Assembly (NCBI RefSeq): GCF_000281045.1
Contig: NW_008246105.1
Span: 219,762 to 283,761, forward strand
Length of the DNA stretch: 64,000 nucleotides
DNA from: Saprolegnia diclina VS20
Lineage: Eukaryota > Oomycota > Saprolegniomycetes > Saprolegniales > Saprolegniaceae
Direction of reading: 5' to 3'
The position numbers and the translations under genes are program-made. Within the stretch, counting starts at the first letter, position 1. Each line of letters starts with the position of its first letter. Positions 30,913-42,155 of this stretch are shown piece by piece. Below the pieces are notes generated by a model that saw only the letters and a program-made list of their open reading frames with translations, searched no databases and was not told the origin of the DNA.

Positions 30913-31960
30913 CTATTCCAGCGCGAGAATAGTGTGGTAAAAGATGGTCATGAAGAGCCCCGAGAAGAGCGGCATCGAGAGGTTGTCATCGCAGCCGACG
31001 TTGAGGACTTCACCGATCGCGCCAGCGACGCCCGCCAAGCCCATCAAGAGCAGTTGCTGCGGCCACGTCAGTCTACGAGGCACCGAAGAAGAGAAGGACA
31101 CACCTGAAACGCACTCAGGTCCGTGATCGCATCGTGCGTGGCGGTGGTGAGGAAGGCAAAGCTCGAAAGGAGGCACACGAGGAAGCAGCCAATGACGCCT
31201 GCCAGGGTCTTGCCGTTCCATAGCTTGGTCGAGTGTTGGCCCAGCGTGATGCCAAAGAAGGACGCGCAGGGATCACCGAGCGAGAGCTACCATCCGCTAG
31301 AAGATCTCATCGCCACCAGGCAATCGCAGCATACATGCAAAACGGCGAGCTGGGCAATGAACTTGGGGTACAACACGAAAGACAGCGCCGACCCCATGAG
31401 AAAGTAAAAGGCGCCTACGCGATCGCATTTAGCGATGGTCGCCTCGTGCAGTCGACGTACCAGGGAGGCGGTGGCCAACTTCGTGCTGGCGCAGGATCGG
31501 GCCAAAGATCTGCAGGTAGATCGCGTCGACAGCCTTGGACTGCTTGCGCATGAAGCTCACCAAGTAGAATGTCAAGGCGCAAATGGCCAAGACAACCGTG
31601 GCTACGGTCAAGGATTGAGCGGTTGCACAAGCGGCGATGCCGCAAACCTTCGAGGGCCGAGCCGTAAAAGGTCGCAATGACGATCATGACGCCTGTGCCC
31701 GCTACACACAGCGTTAGCATCCTTCATGCACTTGGTATCGCACCGTGTTGGACCTTGCGGCGCACGTGGAGCTCCTGCGTCGTGCGGACGTTGCTGTAGT
31801 TGGAGCGCTTCACGACGAGGAATTGGAGGGCCAGGATTGCGCTGATGAAGAAGACGATCGGGAGGCTGCTAGCGCCCATGTAGGTCGAGAGGGGCGTGAG
31901 GTAGAGCAGGCCCATGATCGCGCTCCAGGGCGCGAGGAACATGACGGCCGACTCGTGCAT
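30913..31960 (-). CDS. CTP-dependent diacylglycerol/dolichol/phytol kinase family protein (DGK1-like)
   Basis: A multi-pass membrane enzyme family that phosphorylates a lipid alcohol with CTP. Start ATG 31960 (MHESAVMFLAPWSAIMGLLY); upstream in-frame codons lack an ATG. About five exons. TM segments appear as LPIVFFISAILALQFLVV and FYFLMGSALSFVLYPKFIA. The family core reads LGDPCASFFGITLG, then KLWNGKTLAGVIGCFLVCL. Near the C-terminus GAIGEVLNVGCDDNLSMPLF matches the (E)...DDN.(T/S).P block of yeast-type Dgk1. The stop TAG at 30913-30915 follows YHTILALE. Product would be phosphatidate if the substrate is diacylglycerol; dolichol or phytol cannot be excluded. Divergent from ELP4 across 338 bp. 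Confidence 0.72.
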
Positions 31961-32245
31961 CGCTGCTTGCTCCACACGACGGACAGCGGCTACTTGAACT
32001 ATCTTGGCATTTGTATACTCGATTTTCAAGGTTTACGCCCTAAATTCGGCATGCAGCACTCTTGCCGAATTTAAAACAGATCGCTGACCACAAGAGCTGC
32101 AACGTTGCACAAGTTGCGCTCGATCAGACGAGGGTTCCTGCACGGCACGTGCAAGCCACTCTGGGCTACTTGTTCGAGGATTGGATGTCCGCCACCACAC
32201 GGCAGAGAGAATATGCCGCGACCAAGAGCAGATATGGGTGGCACA

Positions 32246-32259
32246 TGCCGAAAATAAGA
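32246..32259 (+). promoter_or_regulatory. Shared 14-bp promoter motif, copy 2
   Basis: An exact TGCCGAAAATAAGA between the divergent DGK1-like and ELP4 starts, 38 bp before the ELP4 ATG. Confidence 0.5.
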
Positions 32260-32297
32260 GGCGCAATGCACTTGCACTCAGTGGCGTTCTTGGTGCA

Positions 32298-33324
32298 ATG
32301 TCAAGCTTCCGGCGGGCGACGAGCGCGGCCGCGCCGCTGCGTGGCACCAAGCCGTTCATCAACAACCAAGTGCTTACGTCCAGCGGTCTGCGTGAGATGG
32401 ACGCGCTGCTCGGCGGCGGTCTCCTCCTCGGGTCGCTCACGCTCCTCGAGTCGTCCTGCTTTGGCTCGTACAGCGCCGACCTCCTGCGGTACTTTGCCGC
32501 CGAAGGCTTGGCCAACGCGCACACGGTCGCGGCCGACAGCGCCGTCTTGGAGTCGCTGCCACTGGAGCTCAGCCTCGCGCAAAAGCAAGTCAAGGCACAG
32601 GTGCAATCCAAGCTCACGATTGCTTGGCAGTACGAAAAGTACAGCGCCGAGGCTCCAACGAGCAGCAGCAGTAGTAGTGCCCATCGGTTTTGCCATAGCT
32701 TTGACCTCTCCAAGCCCATGGCAAGTGAGATGAAGGAAACGAGCGTCGAAATTAGTACGCTTCCCGGCATGGCGTACCGCGATGTTTACCTCCAGCTGGT
32801 CTCGTTGCTGGACGCGACGCCGCCCAACGTAGTCGTGCGCGTCGCGCTCAGCGACGTCGGATCGCCCGTCATCTACAGCGATGTCACGAACGCAGCTCCC
32901 CTCGTACAATTCCTGCGCGCGATCAAGGGACTCCTGCACTGCCACCGCCATCGCCTCGTGTGCATGATGAGCATCCCGCTGTACTTGTTTCCACGGTCGC
33001 TCGCCGCGCAGCTCCGGCATATTGGCGACTATGCGTTTGAAGTGAGCTCGTTCCTTGGCGACCTGCAACAAGTGCCCTCCGAGCTCCAGTACATGCGTCT
33101 CGTTCACAGTTTCCGTTGCTCACGGGTCTGTGTGTAGGGAGTTTTCCGGGCTCTTTTGCGTCCACAAGCTCGCGCGCCTCCAGTCTGTGACGTCCCACAC
33201 GCTCGAACACGCCCAGCTCGGTATCAAGCGCGAACGGCGGAAGCTCAAGCTCGAGAACTTGCACCTCCCACCCGAAGGATCTCGAAGCCAAAAGCAAGAA
33301 AAAGCCGTGGACCTCTCGTTTTAA
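32298..33324 (+). CDS. ELP4: Elongator complex subunit 4
   Basis: Part of the ELP4-5-6 RecA-like ring of Elongator, which modifies wobble uridine in tRNA. I choose ATG 32298 (MSSFRRATSAAAPLRGTKPF) because it matches the family start. Then come SSGLREMDALLGGGLLLGSL, a degenerate Walker-A-like region, LRYFAAEGLANAHTVAADS, LTIAWQYEK, FCHSFDLSKPM and VVVRVALSDVGSP. After one intron (near 33090-33136) come EFSGLFCVHKLARLQSV and the C-terminal LKLENLHLPPEG, a family hallmark. TAA is at 33322-33324. A Ser run lies mid-protein. Its stop is only 14 bp from that of the convergent release-factor gene. Confidence 0.93.
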
Positions 33325-33338
33325 TATGCACCAGCACG

Positions 33339-33926
33339 CTACTGCGTCTCTCTTTGAGTGCTTGCAGTGGCCTTGTCCTGCGCACTGTCATCTTCGTCAT
33401 CTTCGTCATCGCTGTCATCGCTGTCATCTTCGTCATCTTCGTTCTCGCTGTCCTCGCTGTCATCTTCGTCATCTTCGTCCTCACTGTCATCGCCGTCATC
33501 ATCTTCGCCCATACCTGGAGCAGCGCCGTCTTTGGAGCCGGCGTGGTGCTTCTGGCGGGACTTGGCCTTCTTCTTCGCTTTCTTCTTCTGGAGCTTGAGG
33601 ATCTTGAGGCTGCGAACGCTCTGCGCGCCGTTAAAGTGGTCGTCCAGCTTGGCGGCCAAGAGCTTTCGCGCGACGCGGCGATTGTCGTCGAGCGACCGCG
33701 TCTTCTGGCATTGCACAAAGAGGCCGGTTGGGCGGTGCTTGAGGAAGACGTTGTTGCGGACCTTGTTGATCTTTTGGCCGCCCTTGCCGCTGCCTTTGAC
33801 AAACGACTCGTCGAGGTCCTCTTCGCGCAGGTCGATCGGCGGCTTCTTCGTTGCTAGCCCTCGGACAAACCAAGCGCTGAGAGGTTGCCGCCCGATCCGA
33901 GCCAGGAAGACGGACGCGGCCATCAT
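33339..33926 (-). CDS. Mitochondrial class-I release-factor-like protein (MTRFR/C12orf65 type) with acidic tail
   Basis: A single exon of 195 residues. The N-terminus (MMAASVFLARIGRQPLSAWF) looks like a mitochondrial presequence. The GGQ loop needed for peptidyl-tRNA hydrolysis is present in FVKGSGKGGQKINKVRNNVF, followed by GLFVQCQKTRSLDDNRRVAR. This is the short ICT1/MTRFR class lacking codon-recognition domains; such proteins rescue stalled mitoribosomes. The usual basic C-terminal helix is present (KLQKKKAKKKAKSRQKHH). Unusually, it is followed by about 60 residues of nearly pure Asp/Glu/Ser repeats encoded by a trinucleotide-like tract (about 33380-33510), then SAQDKATASTQRETQ. The tail could be a recent microsatellite expansion. 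Confidence 0.88.
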   Translation of the reverse strand: MMAASVFLARIGRQPLSAWFVRGLATKKPPIDLREEDLDESFVKGSGKGGQKINKVRNNVFLKHRPTGLFVQCQKTRSLDDNRRVARKLLAAKLDDHFNGAQSVRSLKILKLQKKKAKKKAKSRQKHHAGSKDGAAPGMGEDDDGDDSEDEDDEDDSEDSENEDDEDDSDDSDDEDDEDDSAQDKATASTQRETQ

Positions 33927-34112
33927 TGCGTCGACACCAATTATTCAAGCGTTGTTGAATAGTGTGTGCTTGATTATCCGGATGATCGGCAAGTGCGTTG
34001 ACGTGGCGCGCTCTTGTTGCAGAATGTGATTTCGTTTTCGAGAAGGCGGTGTGTGCATATCCAAGGCGTATGTATATACATGGTTACGAGACAATGGTTT
34101 GCTGAATGAGCT

Positions 34113-35326
34113 CTAGACCAGCGCTTCTTGGAGATCGCAGGCGAGACCCTTGTGGCCAGAGAAGCATTGGCACTCGCCACGCGACGAGTCGCAAATGCCG
34201 CGCTAGTGTCAAGGATGAGCGCCCATTCATACGGCATGCATCTTACGTTCGAGCAAGTGGCTAGCTCCGTGAAGGGAAGCGTCACTGGGCTTGCGAGCCC
34301 GCCATCGTAGTGCTCTACGACAGTGCAGCCGGTGACCGCGCTTTGCACTTGGAGCGGCTGGGAGCCAGGGCTGGTATGCGTCGCAATATCGCACGTAAGT
34401 GGGTACTGGTACCCCGTGGTGCCGGGGCCAGACGGGAACGATACAACGCAAGCAGCAATAAAAGTAGCTGGGGTACCCGACGTAAGTGTTGCGCCGATGG
34501 TGCCCACCGCTGGGTTTGCCGCGTCGCGAGTCACCGGTTTGATAGCGCGCGCTACGACAGTAACTTGGCCCTCGCCCGACAGCGTGGTCGAATAGAGCGC
34601 AAGGTTGGGAAGCTTGCGAAGTTGCGTTTGGATGTTGGTGCAAAGAGCAGCTTCGTTGGCAGCCGTGATGGCGCTCGTAGACCAAGTGTTGCCATACGGG
34701 TCCGTGTACTTGAGGACAAGGGAGGTCGCCGCCGTCCACGTGCCGTAGACGGCAATGCCTTGCATCATTTCCACTTGCGTGACCGCGGGGTACGATGGGT
34801 CGTTCACGGTCAACGGATCGTCACCCTTGGGGCACACGCGGTTCAAGCAGCTGTAGCCTTCCCAACCCGGGTCGCACTGGCAGCCTTGGATCTTCTCTCG
34901 GTCCCACATCGTGTACGTCGTACCCGCCGTACCGCCGACCCGCGGATCCGTTGAGAGTACCGCGAGCTCTTCCATGAAGAGGCACACGCCGTGACCGTTG
35001 CAGTCGCCCGGGCAGCGCATGCGGCGGCAGCCCGACCCAGTAAAGTCGGTGTCGCAGGTGCAGATACCGGTCGAGCGGTCGCACGTCCCACGTCCGCCGC
35101 ACTCGGCGTAGTAATGCGCGTCGTTCGCGTACAGCGCCGTGTCTTGCCACGCGCGCGTGAACGGGCACTGCCGCCCCGAGCAGTCCGCGTTGATCCAGTT
35201 CTGCTGGCAGGAGCAAATGTCGTTGGGGCCGCATGTGCCATGACCCGAGCACTTGTTGGGGCAGGCGGCGAGCGCGAACGACGCGAGGGCTGCGACCCCC
35301 AGGAAGCGGAGGAGCTTGGCTACCAT
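34113..35326 (-). CDS. Secreted EGF-like/tenascin-type protein
   Basis: ATG 35326 begins a signal peptide (MVAKLLRFLGVAALASFALA). Three Cys-rich EGF-like modules follow: CPNKCSGHGTCGPNDICSCQ, ECGGRGTCDRSTGICTCD and CPGDCNGHGVCLFMEE. After the CQCDPGWEGYSCLNRVCPKG block, a ~170-residue Thr/Ala-rich region with few cysteines follows. A 43-nt intron near 34205-34250 joins to a last EGF module (CSNRGICDSSRGECQCF, SGHKGLACD) ending QEALV at TAG 34113-34115. Reading through the intron would give an unrelated tail, so the spliced form is preferred. Probably extracellular or cell-surface; the ligand is unknown. Confidence 0.85.
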
Positions 35327-35558
35327 GTCCAAGGTCAAAGATCGAATGTACTTGGTGGCCAGCGCTTTTGCAGCGCCCTTTCAAGCTTCGAAACGGTCCA
35401 TCGAAGGTTTCGATGAATGTTGGCGTGTTGTAACACGGTTAACACTCCTACATATGGCGTTATAACATAAGGGTCGAAGCCGTTGCCACTTCAACCCTTC
35501 GAATAACACAAATGGAAGGTGTTCAACCGTCGTTCGTTTCAGCGCCAGCGTCGAACAA

Positions 35559-35572
35559 TGCCGAAAATAAGA
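35559..35572 (+). promoter_or_regulatory. Shared 14-bp promoter motif, copy 3
   Basis: An exact TGCCGAAAATAAGA between the divergent EGF-like gene (start 35326) and the SulP transporter (start 35837), followed by a partial echo GAAAATAAGC. A CCAAT box (ATTGG near 35747) lies nearer the transporter. Confidence 0.5.
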
Positions 35573-35836
35573 AAATAAGCGCCACCTGCGCCCGCACGTA
35601 CCTAGAGCTTGAATTCGCTTGGAAACATGAAGGAGGCCAGAGGTAGAGAGAACTCTGTCCCAAGCAACTATACTCTCATGTAGCCATCGCCCATTGCCCT
35701 AATACGACTTTATGTGGAGACAATCCGAAACTGAAATTGACGGTTGATTGGTTACGGCTTAAATATGGCGCACGCACCATTTTTAGTTTGGTAATTGTGG
35801 CATTTGAAAGGCCAAAATAGATACTGATTGTTGGTC

Positions 35837-37857
35837 ATGCGTCCGTGCTTGCTTGCATGGCGGATCGCCCGCATATGGCTAGCGGAGCGCATGCCGGTGC
35901 TCGAGTGGCTGCCTTCGTATCGCCCTCGTGTGCACTTGGCCCACGACGTGACGACTGCGGTCGTTTTGGCGTGCTTGATCCTGCCCGAAGACATGGTCCT
36001 GTCGAGTACGCTCCATGTCCCCGTCCAAACGAGCGTCGTCATGAGCATTGCGGTGCCGCTGCTCTATGCGCTCTTTGGTTCGTCGCGCTTTCTCTGCTTT
36101 GGTACGGAAGAGATGTCGTCGTTCGCTCCGTGGATCCGTGCGACGTACGACTCGGAGATCCACCGACAAGCCGTGGGCCTCGTCCTCACGAGTCTCACGG
36201 GAGCACTCTTGGTCGGCATGGGCGTCGCTAAGCTGCATCGTTGGATTTATCTGTCTCGCGTCGCCGGCGGGGGGCTCCTCGCGGGCGCTGCCCTCAACAT
36301 TGCGACGCGCGAGATGAATGTCCTACTTCAACCAGCAATCACGCCACTCTTCGCACCGTCGTCGCTGAACCAAGTTGTCTATATGGCGCTCGCAGTGATC
36401 CTGCTCGCCGCGCTTCCGTTTCTGCGAACTGTCATGCCGGGGTGTGACGCCTCTCGTCGGGCCGCCAGCGTATGTCGCTCGCCGCCCAGGACGCAACCGC
36501 GTCGAAGCAGCCTCACCGTCAAAGTCACTGCGCCTAAATCTCCAATGACCAACACCCAGTACCTTCCCAACAAGCTCTTCCTTGGCCTTTGTCTCTGTGG
36601 CATTGCCGTTCATGTCACCTTTGCCGACGACTCGGAGCTCCACGGTCTTGAGAGAGCACTCACTGCGCGCATGGACGACCCCATGGACGTGCGCCACGCG
36701 TTTGCATACGTCATCGAGCTCGCCGGGTCAAGCGTCATGGCAGCGTTTCAACTTAGCGCCAACGTTGTCCTCAGCGCCCTCTCCATCTACCTCTCTGCAG
36801 CTGCCTTGATCCAGCACGCTGGCTGCGCAACAACCAAGGTGCAGCTCCATCTCAATGAGCCTTTCCTCATGGCATAGTACTCTATAGCAAACGAGCGACG
36901 CGGCGTTTGGGGAGCTGCGCATGCACAAGGAGCTCGTCGCGTACGGCCTCGTGTGTCTTGGCAGCTTGGCGTTTGCACCGCTGTTTCCACCGGTCGCGTG
37001 CTTTGCCCGCTCGGCGCTCGTGCTAAAGAGTGCGCGGACCCAGGTGGCGTCGATGCTGGCGGCCGCGCTCGTGGGTCTCTGCGCCTACTGCAACCTGTAC
37101 GCGTACGTCCTCGTTCCGGCGCCAGTCCGCGCCGCCGTCTTTCTCGCCGCGCTGCCTGCGATCTGTGATATGACAGAGCTTCGAATGCTGCTGCGACTTG
37201 ACCTCTATGGTGATGCCATCGTGTGGGCCGCGGGGTGTGTTGCTTCCGCGCTCGGCGGTGTCTACTATGGAAGCTTGACAGCCTACGTGTTGAGGTACAC
37301 TACGCATGCAGTCGCGTTGTAATGTGAAAGGTTATGCGAACAGCATCGCCCAACGACGTTGGCAGCCGGCGGTCGTGTCCGTCGAGGCCATCGTTGCCGC
37401 GCAGCCGTATGCGGCGACAGAGAACACGCAGCTCTTCAAGGTCTCCCTCCACGCCAAGGCCCTCTGCTTTTCGAATTGGGAGCGCGTTGAGCATGCTCTT
37501 GATCACGTTACGGACGCTCCAGGTACCGTCCAAATCCTCTTTGTCGCGACCGATTGCCATACTAGGCGAGAATGCCGGTGGCGTCGTTCTCGACGTCAGC
37601 CAGCTCGTAGACATACACTGGGACGACGAATGCATTCGACGCATCGATGCATGGGAGCGCCGCTTGCACATGCTCGGGTGCTACGTCGCCGTTGCGGGCT
37701 CTACAAAAGGTGCATGCTCGCCGCAGCAAGGTGGTCATGGCGCTGCGTAGCCTTTGAGAACGCGCTCGAGCGCGCTGGTATCTTGCAACGACTGGCTGGA
37801 GGTCGCTCGTGCCATGGCTGCGCCGATGCTGCCAGCGCCATGGGCCTCCACTCGTAG
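35837..37857 (+). CDS. SulP/SLC26-family anion transporter with C-terminal STAS domain
   Basis: Start ATG 35837 (MRPCLLAWRIARIWLAERMP). The SulP N-terminal block is seen in LEWLPSYRPRVHLAHDVTTA and ILPEDMVLSSTLHVPVQTSV, then LLYALFGSSRFLCFGTEE. After an intron near 36840-36885, the second conserved block reads MHKELVAYGLVCLGSLAFAP and PPVACFARSALVLKSARTQV. Downstream small exons rebuild a STAS domain: TENTQLFKVSLHAKALCFSN, then (after introns near 37524 and 37711) GGVVLDVSQLVDIHWDDE and KAFENALERAG, with TAG at 37855-37857. The family carries sulfate, bicarbonate or other anions with H+ or exchange. About ten TM segments are visible. The region near 36440-36540 is less family-like and may hide another intron. 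Confidence 0.88.
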
Positions 37858-38747
37858 ATGGCTTCCATCCGCTTCCTTGGACCGATCCCTATCGTGGCCT
37901 GTCGTCCAAGGACCGCATGCGCTCCCGTGACCGTTGATTGGTGGATCGTTTACTCAACAATGGGTCGAAATTAGGTTTTTGAGGCAAAAACTGGGAATTC
38001 GAGACTTGACGATAAAAACACCCAACTTGTAGCCGATGTGCGTGGACCCTAGTGCGCCCTGGGAACCGATGGAATGATGTCCTCGTACGACGACACGTAC
38101 TGCCCAAGTAGCATATCAGTGGTAGCAAGCATACCTTGTAAGCACCAGAACAATGACTCACTTGATAGCACAGTAACAACTATAATGTCCGACTCTCGGG
38201 AAGGTGTTGGCGCTGAAGGTTGGCGCAGAAACCATTGGGCGGTCTATAGAGCTTTCCATCACGAGATACGAGCGCTCTCCACCTCCCATGCACTACTGTA
38301 GCAAGAGCAAACGTCCGTCGTTTTTGCTGGAAATGTTGCGATTGTATGTCAGGCCCAGCGTCAATTCCTACTCAACCAAACAAGAACACCCATGGTCTCG
38401 CCACACCGTAGCGCGCTGGCATTAATCACGTTGGTGTGCGATCATCGTTGGTGCACGAGTCTCTGCTTGCGCTTCTCTTCTGTGCTTTGCGGGCGTTCCC
38501 ACCTTGTACTTCGACGGTGTCGCTCCAACTCGCACCTCAACGCGCCAGACAAATGGCGTGTGATTAGCCGCTTGCTTGGAACATTTTGTGCCCGGCTGGA
38601 ATTAAAATACGTCATGAGGTATACAAACACCAAGTGGGGAGACGAGGTGCGCGCTAAAATAATAGCATCCCACTGTGGCAACCAAGTTCAATTAGGATAA
38701 TTGCTGCCATTTTGCAACTTCCCCACGCTTCCAGTGCGCACCCGCGG
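37858..38747. other. Intergenic region upstream of the EF-hand carrier
   Basis: About 0.9 kb with short random frames only; no recognisable gene, RNA or repeat. Confidence 0.45.
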
Positions 38748-40563
38748 ATGTCGAGGGCTCGGAGCGCGGATCATGGCGCGTCGCCGGCCAAGACGACGTC
38801 CGAGGAAGAGGAGTTCAACTTCACATGGACCATGGAGAACCTCAAGCTCTACAACCCGGACTTTGACCTGACGCCCGAGGTGCTCGCGATCCTCAAGCAG
38901 TTCTTCATGCGCCTCGACCCGAATGACTCAGGCAAGATCTCGGGCGCTGCGCTCCTCGAGAAGATCCGCCAAGCCGATCCGTCGCAGCTTTTCATCACGA
39001 CCAGCCAGCTCGAGCGGCTCACGCGCGAAAGCCTCGCGCGCCACGCCAAGGACGAGACCCACGACGGCGACGACGCGACGGCCATGACGATGATTTCGTT
39101 TGACGAGTTTTGCACGCTCGTCATGCGCTGGAAGGAGATTAGCCCCCTCGGCGTGCAGATGGTCTACGCGTCCTGGGTCAAAGAGGTCTGCGCGATCGAG
39201 TTTGGCCTCGTGAATGAAACGGATGGCATGTTCATCATTGAGATCCCGCGCGTACCTACAATGGACGAGAAGGCGACCGTGCGCGTGACGCTGCCACGCA
39301 CGACGACGTACTTGCCGCCGGCGCCACACCTCAACCACCTGCCCCCGTCGCCGACGACGCCACAGTCCGCAACTGCCCCGACCGACCACGTAACGACGGT
39401 CTCCAAGTCGTTTGCTGTCGGTGGCATTGCTGGCATGATCTCTAAATCGGCGCTCGCGCCCGTCGACCGCGTCAAGGTGCTCTTCCAGGTCACCGAGTCG
39501 CTCCACTTTTCACTGCGCAACGCATACAAGCTCGGGCTTGAAATTGCGACCCGCGATGGTTCGTGACTCCCGGATCGTACATGGTTCGATCCTCGTATAG
39601 GTGTGTTTGCGCTCTTTCGAGGCAACTCGCTCAACTTGCTCCGTGTCTTTCCGTATGCGGGCATCCAGCACTCGTCGTTTGACTTTGTCCGCCGCAAGTT
39701 TCACAGCTACAACCACGAGCGGCACGAAGCCCTGGGCTCGGCGCTGCCGTACACAAAGAAGCTCACTGATACGCAGCTGATTCTCTCTGGCAGCATCGCC
39801 GGTGCGACACGTCTCGCGACAACCAAATGTATGATGATTTTGGTGTCTAGGCGGCGTCTCGGTCGTTTTTACCTACCCCATGGACGTACTCCGCACGCGC
39901 TACATGGTGCAGCAGGGCAAGATGCAGTACAACAGCGTCTTGGACGCTGTTCAGTGCATGTATCGCACCGACGTACTGCATTCATCAACTGCTATCGTCG
40001 GTCGGCTCATGCACATATTCTAGGGTCTCCGGTCGTTCTCGCGGGGGCTCTTTGTCAATCTCTTGGGCATTGTGCCGTACACCGGCATTGGCTTTACGCT
40101 CAACGAGAAGTTCAAGCAGTACCTCGCCGACATTCAGTACGAGCAGCGGTCGCCCGCCGTCTCGCGCGAGCAGTATACGCTCACGCCCTTCTCCAAGTTT
40201 CTCTGTAGTTATTTCGCTGGCTCGATGGCCCAAACCGGTGCGCCCTTCTCCATCGCCATCAAAATACTTATACCATGCGTAGTCACGTACCCCCTCGATA
40301 CGATCCGGAAGCGCATTCAGAGCGACGGGTACCTCACGGGCACGAGCGAGCGCAAATACACCAACCTCCGCACGACGTGCCGCCTCATTTTGCAGAACGA
40401 AGGCCTCCGCGGCTTTTACAAGGGCGCGACGGTCACGTGGCTGCGGGTATTCCGCTCTCTTGTCGCAAGCCTCTCATCGACATCCTAGGGACCGCTCTCG
40501 ACCGGCATTAGCCTCACTGTCTACGACGTCCTCAAAGAAGTCGTCGGCGTCGAAAAGGTCTAG
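38748..40563 (+). CDS. Mitochondrial carrier (SLC25) with N-terminal EF-hand-like region
   Basis: Start ATG 38748 (MSRARSADHGASPAKTTSEE); stop TAG 40561-40563. The first ~210 residues form a helical regulatory region with an EF-hand-like loop (LDPNDSGKISGAALLEKI) and SFDEFCTLVMRWKEI. Then come the three carrier repeats with their signatures: ALAPVDRVKVLFQ, TYPMDVLRTRY (after an intron ending near 39850) and TYPLDTIRKRIQ. The last repeat holds LRGFYKGATVTWLR. About five introns of 45-60 nt. The overall plan matches Ca-regulated carriers of the inner membrane (ATP-Mg/Pi type), but the transported substrate cannot be read from the sequence. The EF loop lacks Glu at its last position, so Ca binding is uncertain. 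Confidence 0.9.
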
Positions 40564-40639
40564 CCGTAAGTGTATATAATATGTCGAGAGTCCAATTTGA
40601 TAGAGCCTTTTCCTTCCTCTTCGTCTTCCAGGAGCCTGC

Positions 40640-42006
40640 TTAGCAGCGCGCCAGGTGCCAGAGATCGGCGAGGTCGTCTTTGACCGTCATGCCCCCAAAC
40701 ACAAAGAGGCGATTGTCGACGACGCACGCCGCGTGCCCCAGTCGCCCGCCGTCATGGACAACGTCGACGCCGTCCTCGAGAAGGACGTGGTCGCCGTGAC
40801 GCGCTTCGTCCAGCGTGGCAGGCGCCAGTTGCTCCTCGTCGCCCACTGCAGAGTCACTGCATGAGAGAACTTGGCGTCGAGGTACTTTATGTACCTGGGT
40901 GCTCCCAGCAGTCGTTGCAAAAGCCGTTGCCGCCGTCCCAGCCGCCATACTGGACAATGCCCGTGTCGAGGAGCCCAATCACATGACCGCAGCGGCGAAA
41001 GCCGCCACTTGATTGGACATGCCACGTCCACGACGCTACAAGACTTTGTCGACAACAACATGGGATGCACGATGAGCGTACCCACGTCCAGCGTCGCCAC
41101 TTCACAACAGAGCTGGCCGTTCTCGAGGCGTCCGCCGCTCACGTAGATGCGCTCACGCTTGGTCGACAAGCGGACGGCTGCGTGAAGCTCGCGCGGCGCC
41201 ATGACCGGCCCATTGCAGTCGATTCGAATCCACCGCAGCGTCGGCTCGTGCACCGTGAGGAGGAAGACATCGCTCATGGGCCCGTCGGTGGGGGACGACC
41301 CGCCAATGACGACCATGCCGTTGGTCGTTACCACGGCAGTATGCGCATTGCGCGGCCGCGGCGGATCATTTAGCACGATTGGCGCCGACCACGACTTGGT
41401 TGCTACATTGCTCCATGATCGTGCCGTTCCTCTGCATGTCCATGCGGCGATGATGGTGTTTACCTGTGTCCAAGATGTGCACGTCGTTGAACGTGGTTTG
41501 CAGCGGGAGGTTGAGGCCGCCAAAGACGAATATGCGGGTGCCGAGGACCACTGCCGAGTGGCCGCTGCGGGCTTGGAAGGCCGCGCTGTTGGCCACATGC
41601 ACCTATGATCTATGAGATGGTGCGTGGGATCGCTAATAGCCTACTTGGCTCCATGACCCGGTGCCTACGATCGTGGTGTAAGCATGACCACCTCGCAATG
41701 GCCGACATACCAACATTGTAAACGTGTACGTCGTTGAACATGCGCGCTTCTCGGTTCGCACCGCCGATCAAGTAGAGCAGCTTCTCGCCATGGGCCTCCA
41801 CCTAGCTCGACGCCTGCTCGCCTGCCATGGCCGGTGGAGGGTGCTGTTACCAACGAGAGTGTCGCGCCGCCACGCTTGGCCGGGACGTCGCCGCTGGCCG
41901 CACAGTCGACGCGCTTGTAGCTCGCGGTGGCCTCCTTGGCAGCGTCGTCCTCTTCATTCTCGTCGAGCGGGACTTCCTCAAAGTAGAAGACGTGCTGCTC
42001 GTCCAT
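40640..42006 (-). CDS. Kelch-repeat protein
   Basis: Start ATG 42006 (MDEQHVFYFEEVPLDENEED); stop at 40640-40642. At least five short introns. Six kelch blades are visible by their GG pairs: LLYLIGGANREARMFNDVHV, GTRIFVFGGLNLPLQTTFND, GMVVIGGSSPTDGPMSDVFL, RIYVSGGRLENGQLCCEV, IVQYGGWDGGNGFCND and NRLFVFGGMTVKDDLADLWH. This is a six-bladed beta-propeller without an obvious BTB, F-box or catalytic partner domain, so it is likely a binding scaffold. The N-terminal 30 residues are acidic. Function unknown. A divergent promoter of 149 bp is shared with the RNA polymerase III subunit. Confidence 0.85.
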
Positions 42007-42155
42007 GCTCCAAGCTCCAAACGGCAAAAGATCTGCGTAGCATGTCCCAGCGTTGAAATTCGGATGGTCCTAATTAGGCGGGAGCTCGAATACCAAAATC
42101 GCCCACGCGCCCATTCGTTGGTCGGGACTTCTTGGTTGGGTGACTTGGCCGCGCG

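Noticed and set aside
33358-34029. A Ser-rich 223-codon plus-strand frame opposite the release-factor gene.
   Set aside because: The Ser runs are the complement of the acidic repeat; the GGQ protein on the minus strand is the real product.
34310-34954. A plus-strand frame of 214 codons opposite the EGF-like gene.
   Set aside because: Arg/Ala-rich shadow with no motif; the minus strand has a signal peptide and regular EGF cysteines.
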